Shown here: piece by piece, positions 23,268 through 31,278 of the stretch
Layout of the letters: the number at the start of each line of letters is the position of its first letter
How positions within the stretch are numbered: the first letter of the stretch is position 1
From: an uncultured Collinsella sp.
Lineage (GTDB): Bacteria; Actinomycetota; Coriobacteriia; Coriobacteriales; Coriobacteriaceae
Assembly: GCA_902491565.1 (NCBI GenBank)
Contig: CABUIE010000018.1
Location: 1-34,178, forward strand
Reading direction: 5' to 3'
Length of the DNA: 34,178 nucleotides
The notes under the pieces: generated by a model
Told to the model about the DNA's origin: nothing
Database searches by the model: none
What the model saw: the letters and a program-made list of their open reading frames with translations, nothing else
Position numbers and translations under genes: made by a program

Positions 23268-23283
23268 AGCCGGAGCAACGAAA

Positions 23284-23314
23284 TCGGCCCCCGTTTCATG
23301 AAAACGGGGGCCGA
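23284..23314 (-). terminator. Terminator of the serC-serA operon
   Basis: TCGGCCCCCGTTT and AAACGGGGGCCGA are perfect 13-base complements around CATGA, followed on the minus strand by TTTCG. It lies about 40 bases after the serA stop. Confidence 0.85.
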
Positions 23315-23353
23315 ATGGGCTTCATGGCCTGCCTGGCAGGCTTGGTGCCGGCG

Positions 23354-24517
23354 CTATTTGATCACGCGCACGCGATACATCGACGGAATCTGCTTGAGCG
23401 CCTCGATGGTGCTGCTGTCCAGGTGCTCGTCGGTGTCGAACATAGTGTAGGCGTTCTCGCCAGCGGACTCGTTGGTCATGCGCTGTACGTTGGCGTTGTC
23501 CTTGGCCAGGATGGCCGTGATCTGGCCGATCATGTTGGGCACGTTGGCGTGCAGGCAGGCGATGCGGCTCGCGGCGCGCGCCTTGCCCATGCTGCAGGCG
23601 GGGTAGTTGACGCTGTGCGCGATGTTGCCGTTTTCCAGGTAATCCTTGAGCTCGCTGATGGCCATATCGGCGCAGTTGGCCTCGGCCTCGCCAGTGCCGG
23701 CGCCCGAGTGCGTGGTGATAAACGTGTTGGGCATCTTGACGGTCTTGGGCGTGGCAAAGTCGCAGCTAAACCAGCTGAGCTTGCCCTCGCGCAGGGCAGC
23801 ATCGACGGCGTCCTCGTCAATGATGGTTTCGCGCGCGTAGTTGATGAGCACGGCGTCGGGTGCCAGCAGGTTAATCTGCTCGGTGCTGATCATGCCGATG
23901 GTGTCGGCCTTGCTGGGCACGTGCACGGTGAGGTAGTCGCAGCCGCGGCACAGATCCTCGAGCGTGCCTACGCGCTGCACTTCGCGGCTCAGCACCCACG
24001 CGTGCTCAACGGAAATGAACGGATCGTAGCCGTAGACGTCCATGCCCAGATCGACGCAGGCGTTGGCGACCTTGGAGCCCACGTTGCCCAGGCCGATGAC
24101 GCCGATGCGTTTGCCCTTGAGCTCGCGGCCCACAAAGGCCTTCTTGGCCTTCTCGGCATCGACCTGGATCTCAGGGTCGTCGGCGTTGTCGCGCACCCAG
24201 TTCATCGACTGCACTACGCCGCGGCTCGAAAGCACCAGCATGCCCAGGACGAGCTCCTTGACGGCGTTGCTGTTGGCACCGGGGGAGTTAAAGACGACGA
24301 CGCCCTTCTTGGCGTACTCCTCGACGGGGATGTTGTTGACGCCGGCGCCGCAGCGGGCGATGGCGCGGATGCCCTCGGGCAGCTCGTAGCCGTGCAGGTC
24401 GGTCGAGCGCATCAGGATCGCGTCGGCCTCCTCGGCGGTGCTTACAAACTCGTAGCCCTCGCCAAACTCGACTTTGCCGTCTTTAGTGATGTCGTCGATG
24501 GTCTTAATCTTACGCAT
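23354..24517 (-). CDS. serA: D-3-phosphoglycerate dehydrogenase
   Basis: The first step of serine synthesis: oxidation of 3-phosphoglycerate to phosphohydroxypyruvate with NAD. The protein has 387 residues. The substrate domain has RCGAGVNNIPVEEYAKKGVVV, the nucleotide fold has GVIGLGNVGSKVA, and the catalytic region has YARETIID and THSGAGTGEAE with the histidine. The C-terminal 75 residues form an ACT domain (ARAASRIACLHANVPNMIGQI), a possible serine-feedback site. The start follows AAGGAG. It is the second gene of an operon with serC, 72 bases downstream of it, and ends at a terminator. Confidence 0.95.
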   Translation of the reverse strand: MRKIKTIDDITKDGKVEFGEGYEFVSTAEEADAILMRSTDLHGYELPEGIRAIARCGAGVNNIPVEEYAKKGVVVFNSPGANSNAVKELVLGMLVLSSRGVVQSMNWVRDNADDPEIQVDAEKAKKAFVGRELKGKRIGVIGLGNVGSKVANACVDLGMDVYGYDPFISVEHAWVLSREVQRVGTLEDLCRGCDYLTVHVPSKADTIGMISTEQINLLAPDAVLINYARETIIDEDAVDAALREGKLSWFSCDFATPKTVKMPNTFITTHSGAGTGEAEANCADMAISELKDYLENGNIAHSVNYPACSMGKARAASRIACLHANVPNMIGQITAILAKDNANVQRMTNESAGENAYTMFDTDEHLDSSTIEALKQIPSMYRVRVIK

Positions 24518-24589
24518 GGAAAAACTCCTTAGCAGGTTTTGATCTAAACAGGGTGGTCTGAGGTGGCTGGTCGGCCCGCGTGCTGCGGG

Positions 24590-25714
<1,125 letters not shown>

Positions 25715-25847
25715 CTTCTAGTTCCCCCTCGTAGTCGTTTGAACGTTCGGGATACTTTAGCACAGTGGAGCGCCAGGCGCGACCGCATCACGGTAAAACT
25801 CGAGTGCGCCGCTATGATTTACAGGATGGTTACATGGGGGAGGGGGC

Positions 25848-26207
25848 TTATCTCGAGGCTCGCATCCGATCCGCCTCGGCCTTCGCTTGTTTCCAGGGGC
25901 GCACACGACCGTTGGTGAGGTCGTCGTAACCATGAGCGATGGAGCGCTGAATGCGATCTTCACGCTCCTGAATGGCGGTTAGTGCGCGCGTCTGCTCGTC
26001 ATAGGCCTCGGCATCCATGACGACAAGCGATGCGGACCCGTTTTTGGTTAGGTAGACGGGCTCTTTGGTTTTGTGGCAGCTATCTGCAATGGAACCAAAG
26101 TTGCGTTGTGCGTGTGTGAGTCTGCGTTCGCAAGCGCGTTTATGCTCAAAGGATTCAGTATGACTGTCCGGTGAGATATGTCGCTTTGTGGTATCCACCC
26201 CATCCAT
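25848..26207 (-). CDS. Phd/YefM-family antitoxin-like protein, no toxin partner
   Basis: The core RNFGSIADSCHKTKEPVYLTKNGSASLVVMDAEAYDE is the Phd/YefM DNA-binding and dimer fold, where KNG and LVVMD are near-invariant. The rest is a helical C-terminus rich in Arg, Asp and Glu, the part that normally grips the toxin. The start is uncertain. ATG 26207 is used (119 residues); a GTG at 26270 would give 140. The 50 residues before the core do not look like the usual short Phd N-terminus, so the front may be altered. No toxin gene lies in the 130 bases before serC. The gene is divergent from the BREX operon, which begins 190 bases away. Confidence 0.7.
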   Translation of the reverse strand: MDGVDTTKRHISPDSHTESFEHKRACERRLTHAQRNFGSIADSCHKTKEPVYLTKNGSASLVVMDAEAYDEQTRALTAIQEREDRIQRSIAHGYDDLTNGRVRPWKQAKAEADRMRASR

Positions 26208-26305
26208 CAAGTCTGTCGTCTCAACGGCTCCAACAACCGCAATAAACCAGATCCTCTTTATGCCGTTCACAGAATATTTTTACCGTTCAGGGAGTTTTCG
26301 CAGAT

Positions 26306-26335
26306 AAAATGTTGCGCAACAAAATGTTGCTCAAT
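26306..26335. repeat. Tandem 15-bp direct repeat in the BREX/antitoxin control region
   Basis: AAAATGTTGCGCAAC (26306-26320) is followed at once by AAAATGTTGCTCAAT; 13 of 15 positions agree. The first copy has a perfect GTTGCGCAAC palindrome. Paired sites like this are common for Phd-type autorepressors. Confidence 0.6.
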
Positions 26336-26358
26336 GGATGTGAAGCGTTTTGGCGTAT

Positions 26359-26382
26359 GAATCAAATGTACCAATTTGATTC
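26359..26382. promoter_or_regulatory. Inverted-repeat operator just before brxA
   Basis: GAATCAAAT and ATTTGATTC are perfect 9-base complements around GTACCA, ending 18 bases before the brxA start codon. The position suggests a repressor site in the leader or promoter of the BREX operon. The protein that binds it is not known. Confidence 0.7.
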
Positions 26383-26400
26383 GTCGAGAGGCTGAACGAC

Positions 26401-27024
26401 ATGAGCATGCCCACCACCTATCGTGGTTCTATGACACGTGAACAGTGGCTTGTTAATGAGACGCGTGTCGTTGCGCGCCTCATGGTGGACGAGAACTTTT
26501 CTGATACGAAAGAGATAATTGAAAAGGTTACCGCCCAAAATCTCTTTCAATATCCTACTGAGCGTGAGCAAAAGTCTATCGCCCGTGCTTGCTGCCGCCG
26601 GTTGTTGGCTCTTAGCGAAGACGAAGGCGTGCGCGCGAGCCTGATTAATCTTGCTGCGCATGGCTCGCTCGAACAGCTTGCGCAGGTCAACCTGTATGCA
26701 ATGATGCGCGACAACCGAGTTGTCTGGGACTTTATGACGTGCGTGATTGCCCCTAAGTTCAGTCTTTTTGATCTTTCGCTTCGAAAATCGGAAATCGTTA
26801 CGTTTATCGAAGGGCTTCGCGCGCAGGACGATCGCGTTGCAACGTGGTCGGATGCTACGTGCAATAAGGTGCGCCAAGTCCTCGTCAACTGTATAGAGGG
26901 CGCCGGATTGTATAGCCGCAAAACCGAAACCCTTCGTCCGCCATTGCTCGATTTTGAGCTCGAGCGTTGCGTTCGGGCCAACGACGATGCCGCGGTTCTG
27001 CCTGCCTTTGGCATAACGGAATAG
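26401..27024 (+). CDS. brxA: BREX protein BrxA (DUF1819)
   Basis: The first gene of a BREX phage-defence operon, 207 residues. It has the DUF1819 pattern: ETRVVARLMVDENFSDTKEIIEKVTAQNLFQYPTE-type opening, then LYAMMRDNRVVWDFMTCVIAPKF and a helical C-terminus ending in LPAFGITE. Family members have a NusB-like fold and are thought to bind nucleic acid; they are needed for the complete system in some hosts but have no known enzyme activity. The start follows GAGAGG. brxB begins 9 bases after the stop. Confidence 0.9.
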   Translation: MSMPTTYRGSMTREQWLVNETRVVARLMVDENFSDTKEIIEKVTAQNLFQYPTEREQKSIARACCRRLLALSEDEGVRASLINLAAHGSLEQLAQVNLYAMMRDNRVVWDFMTCVIAPKFSLFDLSLRKSEIVTFIEGLRAQDDRVATWSDATCNKVRQVLVNCIEGAGLYSRKTETLRPPLLDFELERCVRANDDAAVLPAFGITE

Positions 27025-27033
27025 GGGTGCGAG

Positions 27034-27648
27034 ATGACAGCAACCGAGTTGCCTTCAATCGATATGAGCTTTGAGCTCATTCGTTCCAAATTCCACGACC
27101 CCGAGTTTTTGAATTGTCGTGGCTTGGGTGGCGAGGTTCCACTCTACATCTATCCATATGCAGCTAGGCAAGAAGACCAGGTGCGCGCTCTGACTCAGCA
27201 GCTAGTGGATGATAACGAACGCGAGCGCCAGGCGAAAATCGACACCCCTAACATTGTTTCGTTTGATCTGTGGAGCGTATTTATCGGCATTTGCGAAAAA
27301 CGCGGCATCTTAGAAAAGATGAGCGCCCTCGAGGAAAAACGAGGCAGCGATCATTTCTTGCAACGCATGCAGAGCCGAGTGGGATCCGAGAAGTACCTCG
27401 AGTTCATTCACGACAGCTTTATCGAGAGATACGGCGAGCCGAAGCGCGGGCGCGACGTCCTGATTATCACGGGCGTTGGCAAGATTTACCCGTTCATGCG
27501 TGCCCACATCATTCTCGAGTCTATTCAACCGGTGTTTTCCGATATCCCCGTCGTTTTGTTTTACCCCGGCACCTATGACGGGCAGCAGTTAAAGCTGTTT
27601 GGCACGATTGCCGACGGCAACTACTATCGCGCGTTTAACCAACTCTAA
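27034..27648 (+). CDS. brxB: BREX protein BrxB (DUF1788)
   Basis: A 204-residue cytosolic protein of the DUF1788 family, always found in BREX operons. Visible hallmarks: PEFLNCRGLGGEVPLYIYPY near the start, FDLWSVFIGICEKRGIL, and the C-terminal LIITGVGKIYPFMRAH, VFSDIPVVLFYPGTYDGQ and LKLFG. Its biochemical role is not established; structure work on relatives puts it in the complex with BrxC and PglZ. The start follows AGGGGTG. It lies 9 bases after brxA and 30 before brxC. Confidence 0.92.
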   Translation: MTATELPSIDMSFELIRSKFHDPEFLNCRGLGGEVPLYIYPYAARQEDQVRALTQQLVDDNERERQAKIDTPNIVSFDLWSVFIGICEKRGILEKMSALEEKRGSDHFLQRMQSRVGSEKYLEFIHDSFIERYGEPKRGRDVLIITGVGKIYPFMRAHIILESIQPVFSDIPVVLFYPGTYDGQQLKLFGTIADGNYYRAFNQL

Positions 27649-27678
27649 AAACGTTTCCGGTCATCGAAAGGCATTCCC

Positions 27679-30600
27679 ATGAAGATTAAAGATATGTTTG
27701 AGCACGATATCGACCGAAACATTAACGGTGTTATTAAGGTCGATCAGGAGGATGACGGTAGTGTCAGGCAAGAGCTGAGCGAATATGTTGTGACCGACGA
27801 GCTTCGCCGCCATTTCAAGACGCTTTTCGATGTGTATGTTCGGGCCCTCGATGCTCCGACGGACAAAGTTGGCGTGTGGATCAGCGGTTCGTTTGGCTCG
27901 GGTAAATCCCATTTCCTCAAGATGCTTAGCTACCTGTTCACAAACCGTGAGGCGGCGGGTAAAACTGCGATTGAGTATATTGCCCCGCGTTTTGAAGATG
28001 ACGAACTTGCCGACAAAGCAAAGCGCGCGGCGGGCGTGACGACCGACGCTATCCTCTTTAATATGGGCATCAAAAGCCCGCTCAATAAGGATGGCAGCGC
28101 GGTTGCGCGCATTTTTGCCAAGATGTATTACGAGAGCCGTGGGTTCTACGGTGCAGATTTTAAGCTCGCTCGCCTGGAGCGTCGTATTGACGACGCCGGT
28201 AAAACTCAGGAATTCCGTGCCGCATTCGAAGAGATTAATCATAGCCCCTGGATCGATGGCCGCGAGGACTACGACTTTAACTCCGACGACGTTATCGAGG
28301 CACTCAGTTGCACGGGCGTCATGAGCAAGGACGAGGCGGAGCGCTGGTATGAAAAAACGGAAAGCAATGATTTTTCAATCGACCAGCTTACCGACGATAT
28401 TGCTAAATACACAAAGCGTCGCGAGCAAGAATGCGGCGGTCCATATCGCATGATCTTTATGGCCGACGAGATGAGCCAGTTTATCGCGAGCGATACCGAG
28501 CTAATGCTGAACTTGCAGAGCATTGTCGAGGCGCTGGGTACCAAATGCGGCGGTCGTGTATGGGTTATGGTCACCGGACAGCAGGCGATTGATCAAATTA
28601 CCAAGGTTAAGGGCAGCGACTTCTCCAAGATTCAGGATCGCTTTAATACGCGCTTGTCGTTGAGCAGCTCGTGCGCCGATGAAGTTATTCGTCGCCGCAT
28701 TTTGGCGAAAAATCAGGATGCGAACGACTTGCTGAAAGCTGAGTATCAGGAGCGCTCGGCGGTCCTCAACAACTTGTATAGCTTTAAGGACGCGGCGGCC
28801 GATCTAATTGGCTACGAGGGTGCCGAAGACTTCGCCAGCACGTATCCGTTTGCTGATTACCAGTTTAAGCTCATTCAAAAAATCATGGACGAGCTGCGCA
28901 ATCACGGCGCGTCCGGAAAAAACAGCTCAAGCGCCGAGCGTTCCATGCTGAGTGGCTTTCAAGACTCCGCTCGATGCATAGAGGATAAGGACCAGAATGC
29001 CCTGGTTCCGCTTTGGCGTTTCTACAATACGATCTCGACGTCGCTCGAGGACTATCATCGTCGTGTAGTTCTTCGAGCGGCGGATGCCGCCCAAAAGGGG
29101 CAGGGTCTTGAGGAATGCGACATTCCGGTACTCAAACTGCTTTTCTTGATCCTGTATGTCGATAAGGACATGCCGGCAAACGTTGAAAACTTGGTCACCC
29201 TTATGACCGACGACATCCGCACCGACCGCATTAACGTTCGTGAGCAGATTTCGCAGTCCCTGGAGCGTTTGGTACGACAAAACTATGTGGCTCGCAATGG
29301 TGAAACGTATAAGTACCTGACCGACGAAGAGCAGGAGATTGCCCAGCAGATTTCGCGCGTGCAGCCGGATGCTGCGAAGATTACGTCCAAGGCCGCACAG
29401 ATCATGTTTAGGCAGGTCTTCGAAAACGCCAAGGTGACGGTTGGCAAAAACGTTTTTGACGTTGAGGAATATCTGGACGACACCCGTTATAACAGCGCAT
29501 CGGGGCTGGCGCTGCGCGTGATTTCTGGCGTGGATGGCATCCCGATCCCTTCGCGCGAGGACCTGCTCCTTAGCTCTAGCAGGGGAGAAGCCATTGTAGT
29601 GCTCGATTCCCAGCAAGACTACTACGACTGCCTGTATCAGTCGGCATGTATTGAGCAATACCTCAATAGCCGTCAGGCAGACAATCGCAGCGAAGTGGTG
29701 GCTTCGATTTTGCGTGGCAAGCAGGAAGAGCGCGTCGCTCTGGATAAGCGTGCAGAGGAGCTTATGCGCCAGGCGGTGCTGCATGGAACGTTTTATGTCT
29801 ATGGCGGTGAGTATTCTCCGGTCAAATCGGCGTCTGCCAAGAATATGATCGAGGACTGCGTGCGCCAGCTTGTCTCTGTTACGTACAGCAAACTGCCACT
29901 TATCGATAAAAACTACGACAGCGATATGCAGGTCAAGCAGATTTTAACTGCGTACACTCCGGCAATGAATGGGCAAGAGCCCAATGCCGGGGCCATCGAA
30001 GCGGTTATGCGTTTGCTGGAAGCTCGCGCCGCCCAACATATGCAGGTAACAATGAGCGAGCTGCTCGAGACGTACCATGCGAAGCCTTATGGTTGGGCGG
30101 AGATTGACATTGCCGCCGTGGTCGCAACGCTGCTAGCGCAAAAGCGCGCTCGCCTGCTCTGCGCAGGGCAAGCGATTGATCTTAGGGATTCCAAGATCCT
30201 CGATTATCTGCGAAAGGCTGCTAAGGCACGACAGGCTGTTGTTGAGGCGCGCCAGCAGCTTTCTCGAGCAGCCATATCTAAGGCGCGACAGGCTGTAGAA
30301 GAGTTGAGCGGCAATCATACTCTGCCGCTCGAAGAGGACAGCCTTGCCGAGGCATGCCGCGAGGAGCTTGAAAAGCGCCGCGATAGCTTGGCGAGCCTTC
30401 TTTCGGTCGAGTATCTGCGTAACCCAGGTTACCCGGGCTATACGGAGGTCGTGGATGCAAAGAACCTTATCGAAGGCTTATTGCAGAGCGGCCGCGATGC
30501 CGTCGATCTAATTATGGCGATCGCCGGAAAAGAGGAGGAGCTGGGAGATGCGGCTGAAGATCTCGAAGATATTGACGAGTTTTTCGGTAGCAAGGTAGCT

Positions 30601-31269
30601 GTATTCGACAGTGCCTGCGAGATATTCAAGCGAATGGAGAGCGAGCGCGATTACTTTGAGGGCGATTCTGAGACGCTTGATGCGCTTTCCGTCATTGGAG
30701 GAGCGGTTAAACAACCGAGTCTGAGTTTGCAGTTCCAAAAGCTATCCGAGGCAAATCTACAGGTGAGAGCTGCCTACAAGGAGCTTTTAGACCAAAAGCG
30801 TATCGCCATGCTCAATTCTGTCGAGGAGCGCTATGGGGATATCGAAGCGTATGCCCAAGGCAAGGGCATCGCTCTGGCACGCATCGGGGAGTCGCACAGC
30901 GCTCGAAAAGATGAGGTGCATAATGCGGCAACGCTGACCGCCCTGGATGCTGTGCCCGTCAAGCTCGATCGTGCCCAGACGACTCTGTACAAAATGATTG
31001 ACGATGCCTATAAAGAGGCGAATCATCCCAAACCGGCAAATACGAGTGTGACGGTAAGGACTGATTATTCGGGGGTCACTGCGCCTGGCCAGCCGAATAA
31101 GCCCCAATCTGCACCGGCACCTAGGCGACGTGTTAAATCGGTGAGCCGCAGCATGGTATTTAGGCCGCTGGAGCTGAGCTCGCAACAGCAGATTGATGAC
31201 TATTTGGATGCCGCGCGCAAAGAGCTGCTGCGAAGCCTTGAGGGTAATGACGCCATCCGTTTGGGCTAA
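27679..31269 (+). CDS. brxC: BREX P-loop ATPase BrxC
   Basis: A large AAA-type protein of 1196 residues, the motor-like subunit of BREX. Walker A is GSFGSGKSH at residues about 70-78; the opening MKIKDMFEHDIDRNINGVIKV is typical. Walker B is IFMADEMSQF near 256-265, followed by a sensor-like MVTGQQAIDQI. The middle and C-terminal parts are long and helical with coiled-coil stretches (about 820-1000). The C-terminal 60 residues contain a Pro-rich linker and a short conserved end, VFRPLELSSQQQIDDYL. The start follows GAAAGG. pglX starts 9 bases after the stop. Confidence 0.95.
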   Translation: MKIKDMFEHDIDRNINGVIKVDQEDDGSVRQELSEYVVTDELRRHFKTLFDVYVRALDAPTDKVGVWISGSFGSGKSHFLKMLSYLFTNREAAGKTAIEYIAPRFEDDELADKAKRAAGVTTDAILFNMGIKSPLNKDGSAVARIFAKMYYESRGFYGADFKLARLERRIDDAGKTQEFRAAFEEINHSPWIDGREDYDFNSDDVIEALSCTGVMSKDEAERWYEKTESNDFSIDQLTDDIAKYTKRREQECGGPYRMIFMADEMSQFIASDTELMLNLQSIVEALGTKCGGRVWVMVTGQQAIDQITKVKGSDFSKIQDRFNTRLSLSSSCADEVIRRRILAKNQDANDLLKAEYQERSAVLNNLYSFKDAAADLIGYEGAEDFASTYPFADYQFKLIQKIMDELRNHGASGKNSSSAERSMLSGFQDSARCIEDKDQNALVPLWRFYNTISTSLEDYHRRVVLRAADAAQKGQGLEECDIPVLKLLFLILYVDKDMPANVENLVTLMTDDIRTDRINVREQISQSLERLVRQNYVARNGETYKYLTDEEQEIAQQISRVQPDAAKITSKAAQIMFRQVFENAKVTVGKNVFDVEEYLDDTRYNSASGLALRVISGVDGIPIPSREDLLLSSSRGEAIVVLDSQQDYYDCLYQSACIEQYLNSRQADNRSEVVASILRGKQEERVALDKRAEELMRQAVLHGTFYVYGGEYSPVKSASAKNMIEDCVRQLVSVTYSKLPLIDKNYDSDMQVKQILTAYTPAMNGQEPNAGAIEAVMRLLEARAAQHMQVTMSELLETYHAKPYGWAEIDIAAVVATLLAQKRARLLCAGQAIDLRDSKILDYLRKAAKARQAVVEARQQLSRAAISKARQAVEELSGNHTLPLEEDSLAEACREELEKRRDSLASLLSVEYLRNPGYPGYTEVVDAKNLIEGLLQSGRDAVDLIMAIAGKEEELGDAAEDLEDIDEFFGSKVAVFDSACEIFKRMESERDYFEGDSETLDALSVIGGAVKQPSLSLQFQKLSEANLQVRAAYKELLDQKRIAMLNSVEERYGDIEAYAQGKGIALARIGESHSARKDEVHNAATLTALDAVPVKLDRAQTTLYKMIDDAYKEANHPKPANTSVTVRTDYSGVTAPGQPNKPQSAPAPRRRVKSVSRSMVFRPLELSSQQQIDDYLDAARKELLRSLEGNDAIRLG

Positions 31270-31278
31270 GGGAGAAAC

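Noticed and set aside
27661..29784. Minus-strand frames opposite brxC
   Set aside because: Antisense shadows with no motifs; brxC has Walker A and B and the BREX context.
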